The notes under the pieces are model-generated. The model made no database searches, was not told the origin of the DNA, and saw only the letters and a list, made by a program, of their open reading frames with translations. A stretch of DNA of 42,644 nucleotides from Chloroflexota bacterium. Lineage in GTDB: Bacteria; Chloroflexota; Anaerolineae; UBA4142. Of this stretch, positions 1 through 7,310 are shown in pieces (within the stretch, counting starts at the first letter, position 1; every line of letters starts with the position of its first letter). Position numbers and translations under genes: made by a program. The stretch covers positions 1 to 42,644 of the forward strand of contig JAMCQI010000106.1 of assembly GCA_023381515.1 (NCBI GenBank), in the 5' to 3' direction.

Positions 1-660
1 AGGATGTCGGGGCGGTTGGTGGCGGGTCCCGAGCGCAAGAGCCGTCTCATCAGCGATGAGGAAAAACGGATCGTCGCCTATCATGAGGCCGGGCACGCGC
101 TAGTGATGCGAATGTTGCCCAATTGCGACCCGGTCTTTAAAGTTTCGATCATCTCGAGGGGCATGGCGCTCGGTTATACCATGCATCTCCCCGAAGATGA
201 CCGGTATTTGCAGAGCAAGTCCAAACTTCTGGATGAGCTTGCCGGGGTTCTCGGCGGCCGGGTCGCGGAAGACATTGTCTTTGACGATATCACGACGGGC
301 GCCTCGAACGACCTGGAGCGAGCGACGGACCTCGCCCGGGCGATGGTCACCCGTTATGGGATGAGCGAAAAGCTCGGCCCGCGCACCTTTGGCAATCGCG
401 AAGAGCTGGTCTTTTTGGGTCGAGAGATTTCCGAGCAGCGCAACTATGGCGAACAAGTGGCCCGGCAGATCGACGAGGAAGTGAAGGGGATGATCGGCAG
501 CGCCTATAACAAGGCGAGGGACATTCTCATGACGTGCCGCGGACAACTGGACATGATCGCGAACCGGCTGATCGTCGCAGAGACCATCGAGGGAGACGAA
601 TTGGCGCGGTTGGCCGGTCTATCCACCCACGAATTGCTTCCCGCACCGGCGGGGTCGTAG
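1..660 (+). CDS. ftsH: ATP-dependent zinc metalloprotease FtsH, C-terminal part
   Basis: The frame is open from the first base of the window, so this is the 3' part of a longer gene. FtsH is a membrane-anchored AAA+ protease that degrades misassembled membrane proteins and short-lived regulators. What remains is the end of the AAA module and the M41 peptidase domain. The zinc motif HEAGH lies about 26 residues after the first internal ATG, and the third zinc ligand is the Asp in GASNDLERAT, a signature of the family. The membrane segments and Walker motifs lie outside the window. The tail is short and lacks the long variable extension of some homologues. A 12-bp hairpin about 75 bases downstream may end the transcript. 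The peptidase core is intact and the family assignment is firm. Confidence 0.95.
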   Translation, partial: RMSGRLVAGPERKSRLISDEEKRIVAYHEAGHALVMRMLPNCDPVFKVSIISRGMALGYTMHLPEDDRYLQSKSKLLDELAGVLGGRVAEDIVFDDITTGASNDLERATDLARAMVTRYGMSEKLGPRTFGNREELVFLGREISEQRNYGEQVARQIDEEVKGMIGSAYNKARDILMTCRGQLDMIANRLIVAETIEGDELARLAGLSTHELLPAPAGS

Positions 661-732
661 CATAGCGGGACAAGTCAGTGCCAATACCCTCCGGCCTGCG
701 TTCCGCTTTGCCCGACGAACAACAAAGAAAGA

Positions 733-759
733 CCCCCTCTCCTCGATGAGGAGAGGGGG
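733..759 (+). terminator. 12-bp perfect hairpin after ftsH
   Basis: Positions 733-744 and 748-759 form a perfect 12-bp stem with a 3-base loop (CCCCCTCTCCTC and its complement). It sits between ftsH, which reads right, and a leftward gene ending at 805, so it may serve both directions. No strong T-run follows, so it could equally be a dispersed pyrimidine/purine palindrome like the one at 33788-33814. Confidence 0.5.
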
Positions 760-804
760 CAAAGAGTAATGCGGAGGAGATGCGATTCACGATAGATCAC
801 ATCC

Positions 805-1143
805 CTAGTCCTTCAATCGTTGGATCAAAACACCCAGGTTATCCCCCTCGAACCAGTGATGCATCAAATTACTGATCTCTCGTCGAGTGGAAAACTGGCC
901 AAGAAGGAGAAAACGATCTGAGGGACCCAGCTCTGCCGCGTAGAGTTCACCCGTGCGTTCGATCCACGACACGCGCCAGCACGTGCCCTGCATCTTCCAG
1001 TAGGCGCCGAAAGGCACCTGCCGGCTCTCGGAGCGACGGGGCGTTTGCATCCAATCACAATATCCTGATGTGATCGCCATTCGAACCATTTCTCTCGGGT
1101 CCTCCCCGCGCGCCGATTGCGGACTTGGCCGCTTGTCAATCAA
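805..1143 (-). CDS. Small hypothetical protein, downstream of the RRM gene
   Basis: This 112-residue reading frame follows the RRM gene on the minus strand. Its TTG codon overlaps the RRM stop codon (TTGA arrangement at 1140-1143), which suggests translational coupling. Internal Met19 and Met22 are alternative starts. I do not recognise the family. The central part is rich in Trp and Tyr and looks like a folded soluble domain of mixed composition, ending in a hydrophobic-basic helix (GVLIQRLKD). There is no signal peptide and no membrane segment. An overlapping frame on the same strand (864-1139) is a shadow. It could be a chance frame in GC-rich DNA, but the position and natural composition favour a real gene. 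Confidence 0.5.
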   Translation of the reverse strand: MIDKRPSPQSARGEDPREMVRMAITSGYCDWMQTPRRSESRQVPFGAYWKMQGTCWRVSWIERTGELYAAELGPSDRFLLLGQFSTRREISNLMHHWFEGDNLGVLIQRLKD

Positions 1144-1460
1144 TAGCGCCGGCCTCGACCTCCGCCACCACCGCCGCCGCCGCGATAACCGCCGCCTCCC
1201 CCACCGCGGTCCTCTCGAGGCCGTGCGACGTTGACCGTCAAACGCCGGCCGTCCAGCTCATAGTTGTTGAACATCTGGATCGCCTTTTCGGCATCGGCAT
1301 CGGTGTTATATTCGACAAAGCCGAAACCTTTCGTGCGACCCGTGGCGCGATCCAAGATCAAGGTCAAGTCCTTGAGCTCACCCGCCTGGCTGAAAAGCTC
1401 GCGCAATTGGTCCTCTGATACTGAATAGGACAAATTGCCAACGTACAGTTTGGTTGCCAT
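1140..1460 (-). CDS. Glycine-rich RRM RNA-binding protein
   Basis: This is a 106-residue single-RRM protein. RNP2 (LYVGNL, residues 5-10) and RNP1 (KGFGFVEY, residues 44-51) are both intact, so single-stranded RNA binding is expected. Residues 86-106 are a Gly/Arg-rich tail ending in RGRRY. Proteins of this build in cyanobacteria and other bacteria are cold-induced RNA chaperones, and that role is inferred here. The ATG is preceded by a purine-rich ribosome-binding site (GAGGAGAGAGA). A promoter at 1648-1676 implies a leader of about 180 nt carrying a strong hairpin, as is common for cold-regulated RNA-binding genes. The following small gene overlaps the stop codon. Confidence 0.93.
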   Translation of the reverse strand: MATKLYVGNLSYSVSEDQLRELFSQAGELKDLTLILDRATGRTKGFGFVEYNTDADAEKAIQMFNNYELDGRRLTVNVARPREDRGGGGGGYRGGGGGGGGRGRRY

Positions 1461-1582
1461 TGCTCTCTCTCCTCAGAGTGGAACTGTCCGACCTCTTGCG
1501 GACAATTCAAAGATCGTGCGCCTGCACAAAAGCTCGGCTCGGTCACCTCACGAACGGGAAAATAACAGAGGCCAAAACCAAC

Positions 1583-1608
1583 CCGTCCGAGTCAGGCGAC
1601 TCGGACGG
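1583..1608 (-). promoter_or_regulatory. 11-bp hairpin in the RRM leader
   Basis: CCGTCCGAGTC (1583-1593) pairs perfectly with 1598-1608 around a 4-base loop. It lies inside the inferred 5' leader of the RRM gene. A smaller 6-bp stem (1485-1490 with 1499-1504) lies just upstream of the ribosome-binding site. Either could be a temperature- or protein-responsive element. A leftover terminator of the upstream gene at 1772 is the alternative for the larger one. Confidence 0.5.
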
Positions 1609-1647
1609 CATTGTATCCACCGTATATACTCGTCTCCAACCCCAATA

Positions 1648-1676
1648 ATAATACCACAGTCTCAAGAATTGAGCAA
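1648..1676 (-). promoter_or_regulatory. Sigma-70 promoter for the RRM gene
   Basis: Reading leftward, TTGCTC (1676-1671) and TATTAT (1653-1648) are separated by 17 bp. Transcription would start near 1641, giving a leader of about 180 nt before the RRM start at 1460. Confidence 0.55.
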
Positions 1677-1771
1677 GCCCACTTTTGTGCCACCGTCGGT
1701 CCTGTCTAATTCGAAGATGTCTGGCGTTTAGCGGGTCGCGGTCGCGATAATCACGCTTTCATGGGTTTGGG

Positions 1772-4063
1772 CTATTTTGCGACGACATCCACTTTCGTTT
1801 CGAGGATCAAATGATCGGCCGGACTGCCGCTGGTGCCACCTGTCACGGGCAAGCGCGCCAGGCTTGGCCACTGGTACATGCCGATTTCCAGGTGATAGCT
1901 CCCCGGCGCCGCATCCGGAGGTATCGTCAGGGAATAGGGATCGGGAATGATCTCGTTCGGCTCCCAGATAGAGGTGGGATATGTTCCCGCCCGCGGCCGG
2001 CTATCGATTTGCGCACGCAAAGAGCCATTGGGATCAAGAAGGTGAACGAACGCCGTATACTCTTGCGCCACGGGCGCCAGGCACTGCCAATAAAGAACGA
2101 GCTTGAGCGAGTCGCCGGTATGGACCGGCGCGGGTGTCAGAATGCGGTAGCCGAGAAGCTCGATGGCATTCCCAAGCTTGACGTCCGTCGGTGTTACACC
2201 AGCGAGTTCCTGTGCTGTCAGACGCGGCAGCGCGACCTTGACGCGGCTCAAATGAATAATGTCGTCCTGAGTGCCGTCGGAAGCTGTGAAAGAGTGCGGC
2301 TGACCGTCGCTCACCGCGTAGAGACCGAGCTGCAAATCGTATAGCCCGGGTTGAACATCTGCGGGAAGCGGGAGAGCCATTCGTTGGCGCAAAATGATCC
2401 CGTCCGGCCAACGCTGCAACGGATACTTGTCGCCGAATACGCTGCTTCGCTCTTCCGCCACAATATTATTGGCGAGATCGCGTAGCTGGAGCCGCCAGGC
2501 GACCTGCCGGGCGGGAACGCGCAGCGTCTCGATGTGGGCAGTCAGCGAGATGACATCGCCGGCGTTAAGCGTCCGCGATGGAATAGCATAATCCACAAGA
2601 GCAAGAGTGTTGCCGAAGCGTCCGAGAGTCCTGGTGCCATTCGCCGCCTGCGCGGCGGAGGTCTTGCGAATGATCTCGCTGTCCCCCCAACGATAGACCA
2701 CCTGCAGCCCGGGGTCCGTGGGAAAATGCTGATCGCTCGCGATGAATAGATACTCACCCAAGTTCGGATCGTCGCGCCATTCCCCAAAGGTCTTGGGTCC
2801 AAGGGCAGGGAAAGAGACAAGCAAGTCGGAAGGTAGGGTCTCATGCCATATTCGCGAGAGCCAGAGGGCCGTGAGATTCTGGGCCCCGATATAGTTCACG
2901 TGAACGGTGTCCAGATGCCCCTTGGTCCACAAGGCGACTTGAATTTCTGATTCCGTCAGCGGTGTAAACACAGGCGGAGGGAAAAAGAAAATGATGCCCG
3001 CGGAGAGAACCACGCCGGTGGCGAGGAAACCCAGTTCGGGCCACAGACGCCATCTCTGCAGGCTTTCCTGCACTCGCTCGACGGCCCATGCGAATGGAAT
3101 GACCGCAAAGAGCGCAATCGGATAGAGCCACACATAGAAGGACTTGTTTGCCCAATACTCGTTCCACCCCAGCAAACGGACACCCACCAAGAGGGCAAAC
3201 GTCTGCAAAAGGGCAAAAGCGAAAAAAGCGAGGACGGCCCGGGCATGAGAGCCGAGCCGCCGGAGCAAGAGCATGCCCAGAGCAGGCAAGACGAGAAACC
3301 AGCCGCCCAGCCCTTCCCAAGTGGGAGGGATTACGGCACCCTGCGCCGAGAGCCGTCCCGGATTGGAAATGTAATACCCACCGGTCAACACAATTAGAAC
3401 CCAAAAGACAACGGGCAATCCGAGAACCCATGAGGCGACCGTGAGCCCATCCTTGAGAAGCATTCGACCTTGACGCCACTCCAAGAACATCACCGACCCG
3501 AAAACGGCTAACGGCAGCGCCAGCCATAGTGGAAACGAGACGGTGATCGAAAACAGGCACAGCGCCATCCCTAGCGGCCAAACGGGAATGGGCATCCGCA
3601 GATATAGAACCAAGAACAAGAGAAAGGCGACGAGGAAAAGCTGGGCCGCAACTTGCGTCATGAAATATTGGGGACCGACGAGCATCCCGACGAAATAAAG
3701 GGAAGGGATATAGAGGGCAAAAACCGCCAAGAGCGACGTGGCTCGATGGATGCGCCGCTCAGGAAGGATGGCACACGCGAGGATATACACGCCCCCGGCG
3801 ATGAGCGCGAGCCAGAGCGCCGCAAGGGGGTGCTCCAGACGGAGCGGGAGCCAACCGATCCAGTGCGCGACAGTCGCGACGACGAGGGCTGGCCCGCCCG
3901 GATAATCGCCAAAGATGCGGCCGCTCGAGAAAATGGTGTCGATGTACATGAGGTGGTTCGCTGCATCGCCGGAATAGGTCGGGGGAACAAGGGTCGGCCA
4001 GGAGGGGAAGACGACGTAGAGCCATGTGCCGACGACGGCGAAAAGGAAACCGGCCAGCTCCAA
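1772..4063 (-). CDS. Large polytopic membrane protein, GT-C-like N-terminus
   Basis: From the TTG at 4063 this encodes 763 residues. The first ~350 residues are repeated hydrophobic segments. The first extracytoplasmic loop carries GDAANHLMYID, reminiscent of the acidic loop motif of GT-C glycosyltransferases that use polyprenyl-linked sugars. From about residue 360 the chain is soluble, probably two beta-sandwich domains. The frame stays open a further 75 codons upstream, to a stop at 4289-4291. That stretch encodes two more convincing membrane segments, but it contains no ATG, GTG or TTG. The true N-terminus is therefore probably upstream of 4063, through a rare CTG/ATC start or a sequence error. 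The specific substrate is unknown. A rho-independent terminator at 4340-4370 separates it from the preceding gene. Confidence 0.75.
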   Translation of the reverse strand: MELAGFLFAVVGTWLYVVFPSWPTLVPPTYSGDAANHLMYIDTIFSSGRIFGDYPGGPALVVATVAHWIGWLPLRLEHPLAALWLALIAGGVYILACAILPERRIHRATSLLAVFALYIPSLYFVGMLVGPQYFMTQVAAQLFLVAFLLFLVLYLRMPIPVWPLGMALCLFSITVSFPLWLALPLAVFGSVMFLEWRQGRMLLKDGLTVASWVLGLPVVFWVLIVLTGGYYISNPGRLSAQGAVIPPTWEGLGGWFLVLPALGMLLLRRLGSHARAVLAFFAFALLQTFALLVGVRLLGWNEYWANKSFYVWLYPIALFAVIPFAWAVERVQESLQRWRLWPELGFLATGVVLSAGIIFFFPPPVFTPLTESEIQVALWTKGHLDTVHVNYIGAQNLTALWLSRIWHETLPSDLLVSFPALGPKTFGEWRDDPNLGEYLFIASDQHFPTDPGLQVVYRWGDSEIIRKTSAAQAANGTRTLGRFGNTLALVDYAIPSRTLNAGDVISLTAHIETLRVPARQVAWRLQLRDLANNIVAEERSSVFGDKYPLQRWPDGIILRQRMALPLPADVQPGLYDLQLGLYAVSDGQPHSFTASDGTQDDIIHLSRVKVALPRLTAQELAGVTPTDVKLGNAIELLGYRILTPAPVHTGDSLKLVLYWQCLAPVAQEYTAFVHLLDPNGSLRAQIDSRPRAGTYPTSIWEPNEIIPDPYSLTIPPDAAPGSYHLEIGMYQWPSLARLPVTGGTSGSPADHLILETKVDVVAK

Positions 4064-4339
4064 AGGGTCGCTCTCGAGTCGCAGGTGCTGGCGCGAAATC
4101 CAGAATGCCCCTATGGCGGCCTCTAAAACGAGCAGGACGAGAATTAAGGCGGGGCTGACTTGGCGGCCGAGCAGATCCAGACCATAACCGTCGACGAGCA
4201 GGAGCGCAAAAAAGGCAACTGCAGCCGAGAACAGCAGCTCCGCCGGGTGGACGGCCAGCCTCTTGGACGTGGATTCGATTTCTCTACCTCACGAGGTGGC
4301 TTTTGGTGATATTACCCGTTTTCCACGATTCCCGCAAAA

Positions 4340-4370
4340 CGGGCCGCGCGAGGATTTCTCGCGCGGCCCG
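4340..4370 (-). terminator. Rho-independent terminator of the secreted repeat protein gene
   Basis: A perfect 13-bp GC-rich stem (4340-4352 with 4358-4370, 5-base loop) is followed on the minus strand by TTTT (4339-4336). It lies 45 bases after the stop of the gene ending at 4415. Confidence 0.8.
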
Positions 4371-4414
4371 CTTGCAATTTTGTGCTGCCTCAACGAACAA
4401 TGCGCTCGACCCGG

Positions 4415-5737
4415 TTATTTGACGACCAAGGGCAGGAAGAGTTGCGCCTGCAGAAAAGCCAACTTGAGGTCCTTATTCCCACCGTCATAATAGGCGATAT
4501 AAGGTCGCGTGCCATTGAACGCGAGCGAGGCATACTGACCAATACCGGAGCCAGTGTCGATCGTGTCACATTGCCACTTGCCCGTTGCCGCGTCGGTGCC
4601 GCAGTTGCCGCCACTCGGAACCTGGTAGGCATGCTCAAGGTAATTGGCGAATGGGCCGATAGATGTGCGCCAATAAGCCACGTGAGCCATCCCATTCGAA
4701 TCAAGCCTCACTGAAGCGTATCGACCATTCGTCCCTGTAGGATTGCTGGCGATTGTCGAGATGGTCGGAGGAGCGCACAAGGGATAGCAATGCCGATCAG
4801 CAAACTTGAGCGCACGGTTGGTCGCGTCATAATAGGCGATCACCTGCTCGCTAGTGAGAAAAGATGACTTGAAAGCGATGGAGCTGTACTGGCCGACATC
4901 GCCCGCGCTGTCGATCGTCAGACAGCTCCAACCGCCGATGGGATTTCCACAGTTGCCGCCGGAACTGACCTCGTGTGCCATTTTCAAGTCCTTATTCGTC
5001 GCGCTATAATAGCTGATCCAAGGCGTGTCGTCCGCATCCACGTCGAGCGATACGAACATGTCTGCCAAACTTGGATTACTGTCGACCCAATCACACTGCC
5101 ACTTGCCGGAACTCGCACCATCCCCGCAGTTCGTGCCCCCGCTCGCAACCGAATACGCGTGAAGTAAGACTGACCCACCGATGGTCACTGCCTGAAAGGC
5201 AATATGAGCGACACCGGCCGAGTCGTACTTGAGCGAAGCAAACATGCCAGCATAGCCCCCTGAGCTCTTGAAGACAGTTGTGTTGGCCCACAAACAAATC
5301 AGCCCAACGCATGCCAGACGGACAAATTTGAGGGCATGGTTCGTAGCATCGTAATAGGCAATTCCTACCGTGCCGCTAGGGCTCACCGCAATGGAACTGT
5401 ACTGCCCAACATCGGCGCTGCCGCCGCCGTTATCAACCGTCTGGCAGTACCAAGTGTTGCCCGGTCCGCAATTCCCGTCCGAACTGACTTGTTTGGCTAC
5501 GCGCAGGACCTTGTTTGTTGCGTCGTAATAGCTGATGTACGGGGTGTTGCCGGCGAAGGCAATGGATGCATACTTGCCGACATCGTTTGTAGAATCAATC
5601 GCGTTGACGAGCCATCCGGTGGTTGCCGTGATAGCATTCGGGCCGGCCGGCTGCGGGCCTTGCGCTTGGCCTTGGCCTGCCGAGAGAATCAGAACCATCA
5701 CAGAGAGAAGAATTCCGACGAGCAAGCGCGGTTTCAT
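4415..5737 (-). CDS. Secreted repeat protein, probably beta-propeller-like
   Basis: The 440-residue product starts with a signal peptide (Lys-Arg, a hydrophobic core, then an AQA-type cleavage site near residue 25). The mature chain is built of about seven imperfect repeats of 40-60 residues with the core VGQYSSIAF...IAYYDATN...LKFA. Paired cysteines recur in NCG...WxCxT segments, suggesting disulfides. The repeat spacing suggests blades of a propeller, though this is inference. The protein ends in LFLPLVVK, a hydrophobic-plus-basic tail that resembles the C-terminal tails of many secreted Chloroflexota proteins. An AGGAGGAG ribosome-binding site precedes the ATG. The long leader (promoter at 5998-6026) contains two terminator-like hairpins. 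Function is unknown; a surface or extracellular role is likely. Confidence 0.85.
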   Translation of the reverse strand: MKPRLLVGILLSVMVLILSAGQGQAQGPQPAGPNAITATTGWLVNAIDSTNDVGKYASIAFAGNTPYISYYDATNKVLRVAKQVSSDGNCGPGNTWYCQTVDNGGGSADVGQYSSIAVSPSGTVGIAYYDATNHALKFVRLACVGLICLWANTTVFKSSGGYAGMFASLKYDSAGVAHIAFQAVTIGGSVLLHAYSVASGGTNCGDGASSGKWQCDWVDSNPSLADMFVSLDVDADDTPWISYYSATNKDLKMAHEVSSGGNCGNPIGGWSCLTIDSAGDVGQYSSIAFKSSFLTSEQVIAYYDATNRALKFADRHCYPLCAPPTISTIASNPTGTNGRYASVRLDSNGMAHVAYWRTSIGPFANYLEHAYQVPSGGNCGTDAATGKWQCDTIDTGSGIGQYASLAFNGTRPYIAYYDGGNKDLKLAFLQAQLFLPLVVK

Positions 5738-5805
5738 GGGCTCCTCCTAGAGTCCAGCTCGTTCGCGTCCATTTTGATTGCACCCAGTCTTGCCGAAAAA
5801 GCACA

Positions 5806-5853
5806 ACGCACCTGGTGCGCGACGCGCCAGAGCACGCCGCGCACCAGGTGCGT
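5806..5853 (-). promoter_or_regulatory. Twin palindromes forming a 16-bp inverted repeat
   Basis: ACGCACCTGGTGCGCG (5806-5821) is exactly complementary to 5838-5853. Each arm is itself a palindrome of the form CGCACC-N-GGTGCG, with centres at 5813 and 5846, 33 bp apart (about three helical turns). On the minus strand the outer stem is followed by TGTGCTTTTTC, so as RNA it could act as a terminator. As DNA it looks like paired operator sites. It lies 69 bases before the start of the secreted protein gene. Confidence 0.6.
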
Positions 5854-5921
5854 GGATTCAAAATGTGGGGACGTGCCCTGCCCGTTCTCCATGTGAGCCA
5901 CTCGGGTTCTCCAGGAGAAAG

Positions 5922-5956
5922 AAAAAGCCGTCGCACACCTTTCGGTCTGCGACGGC
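5922..5956 (-). terminator. Terminator-like hairpin in the leader of the secreted protein gene
   Basis: GCCGTCGCA (5927-5935) pairs with 5948-5956, with an inner ACC/GGT pairing. On the minus strand it runs straight into TTTTTC (5926-5921). It sits only about 40 nt after the inferred start of transcription from the promoter at 5998-6026, so it would produce a short RNA or act as an attenuator. Confidence 0.65.
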
Positions 5957-5997
5957 AGTCATCACCGATGGTAATTCAGTTGCAGGTCACGATTGGA

Positions 5998-6026
5998 ATT
6001 GTATTATCAAATCGGCGGAGTGTCAA
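5998..6026 (-). promoter_or_regulatory. Consensus sigma-70 promoter, leftward
   Basis: TTGACA (6026-6021), a 17-bp spacer and TACAAT (6003-5998). The inferred start is near 5991, 254 nt upstream of the secreted protein gene. Confidence 0.7.
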
Positions 6027-6072
6027 TTGTACCGCAGGGCTAGGCCAGGACTGCTGCAGGATCCCCCCGGTG

Positions 6073-6151
6073 TCACTGCGAGCGCAGCGAAGCAGTCTCC
6101 CTCCCACACCGGATGAGACCGCTTCCTCGCAAAGGACGGTCCGGGCAGTGA
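6073..6151. repeat. Palindromic REP-like element
   Basis: The ends TCACTGC and GCAGTGA are complementary. Internally GAAGCAGTCTC and GAGACCGCTTC pair with one mismatch. The text resembles the widespread bacterial palindrome beginning GTCATTGCGAG and containing GAAGC-AATCTC. A related half-element (GTCATTGCGACGAG) begins near 6233. The stretch 6027-6339 contains no convincing gene. Confidence 0.6.
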
Positions 6152-6339
6152 CCCTCAACTCCTGACTTGGCAGCAAGCGTGGGGGCGAGGCGCAGTAAAG
6201 TTCGAGGACGAGCCAACACAGACCCGAGTCATTGCGACGAGCCGCTCAGCGGCGACGTCCCGTCGAGTCCCACGGGCGCAATCTCGGCTTCGGGTGACTT
6301 TGCGCCCAGTGTGGACTGCGCCCACTCTCTCACGGCGAT

Positions 6340-6368
6340 TTGTGAGGCGGCGCTCGGGTAGGTATAAT
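6340..6368 (+). promoter_or_regulatory. Promoter of mntP
   Basis: TTGTGA (6340-6345), a 17-bp spacer and a perfect TATAAT (6363-6368). The leader before the TTG start at 6412 is only about 37 nt, too short for a yybP-ykoY manganese riboswitch. Confidence 0.65.
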
Positions 6369-6411
6369 AGAGGGACTGGAGATTGGGGTTAAGGGTTTTC
6401 GAGGTGAATGC

Positions 6412-6969
6412 TTGGGTTTCTTTGAGATTTTGCTGATTTCGGTTGGGCTCGCGATGGATGCCTTTGCCATTGCGATAGGGATCGGGTCGGCCGGACGGGC
6501 ACGCGGGCCGGGTCCCGTCTTTCGGCTTTCGTTTCATTTTGGGCTGTTCCAATTCCTCATGCCCATTCTCGGCTGGCTTGCCGGATCGACCTTTGCCGAG
6601 TTCATCAGCAGCATCGACCATTGGGTCGCTTTTGCGCTCCTTGCGTTTGTCGGGGGTCATATGATCCGCTCCGGTCTTGACCCCAATGGCCAAGTGGGCG
6701 CGAAGGACCCCACGCGGGGCCGGTCGCTTGTCATGCTCTCCGTGGCGACGAGCATTGATGCCTTCGCCATTGGATTAGGCCTGGCGATGCTTCAAGTCAG
6801 TATCATCTTACCCAGTTTGATTATTGGGATCGTCGCCGCGGTGTTCACTCTGGTGGGATTGGAAATCGGCAATCGTCTCGGGGAAGTGTTCGGCAAGCGG
6901 ATGGAGCTGATCGGCGGATTGATTCTCATTGTGATGGGAATTCGAGTGCTAATCTCGCACATGCTCTAG
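6412..6969 (+). CDS. mntP: Putative manganese efflux pump MntP
   Basis: This 185-residue, six-helix inner-membrane protein exports Mn2+ in characterised members. It shows the family's duplicated signature: MDAFAIAIGIG around Asp16 and SIDAFAIGLGL around Asp116, the two membrane aspartates needed for transport. Length and hydrophobicity match the family. The TTG start is chosen because GAGGTG (6401-6406) sits at correct spacing and the nearby ATG (6408) and GTG (6404) are in other frames. It is a single-gene unit with its own promoter upstream and terminator at 7022-7057. No manganese riboswitch is visible. Confidence 0.92.
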   Translation: MGFFEILLISVGLAMDAFAIAIGIGSAGRARGPGPVFRLSFHFGLFQFLMPILGWLAGSTFAEFISSIDHWVAFALLAFVGGHMIRSGLDPNGQVGAKDPTRGRSLVMLSVATSIDAFAIGLGLAMLQVSIILPSLIIGIVAAVFTLVGLEIGNRLGEVFGKRMELIGGLILIVMGIRVLISHML

Positions 6970-7021
6970 CGGCAATTGCTATGCATCCATGGCCGCGCCG
7001 TCAAGCCGCCTATCACCCCAG

Positions 7022-7057
7022 CCCCTGTTCCCTCTTGGGAGGAGGGGTTTGTTTTTT
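7022..7057 (+). terminator. Terminator of mntP
   Basis: The stem CCCCT...CCC / GGG...AGGGG (7022-7048, interrupted) is followed by TTTGTTTTTTG. It lies 52 bases after the mntP stop. Confidence 0.65.
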
Positions 7058-7058
7058 G

Positions 7059-7095
7059 TGAGTAGGGAGGGCGCTCAGAGCGCCCTCCCTACTCA
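7059..7095. repeat. Perfect 18-bp palindrome with one-base centre
   Basis: TGAGTAGGGAGGGCGCTC (7059-7076) is the exact complement of 7078-7095, centre at 7077. It directly follows the mntP terminator T-run and precedes the pst control region. It could be a second terminator stem, a protein site or a dispersed repeat. Confidence 0.7.
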
Positions 7096-7156
7096 TGACC
7101 AGAAATAGTAGCCTGCTCTTGCGGCACGGCGCCTGTAACTTACGTAAAGGATACTG

Positions 7157-7194
7157 TTAACAACTCTTAACAGAGATTTCGCGGTCCCTTAAAC
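7157..7194 (+). promoter_or_regulatory. Pho-box-like repeats upstream of pstS
   Basis: TTAACA occurs at 7157-7162 and 7167-7172, and TTAAAC at 7189-7194, a spacing of 10 and 22 bp, so one face of the helix. PhoP/PhoB-type response regulators bind direct repeats of this kind (TTAACA-like in Gram-positive bacteria). A TAGAAT -10 candidate lies at 7226-7231 without a good -35, as expected for an activated promoter. Phosphate-starvation control is inferred. Confidence 0.55.
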
Positions 7195-7310
7195 TCGCCA
7201 TGAATTGATTTTAAAGTGGACGTGCTAGAATCACTCTCGAAAGCAGTTATTAGATTCGGCTGAGAGCGCCTAGCTCTTCCCGTAGTACTCAAATTCTCTT
7301 TGGAGGACAG

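Noticed and set aside
6375..6411. Manganese riboswitch upstream of mntP
   Set aside because: The leader is only about 37 nt and lacks the yybP-ykoY loops.
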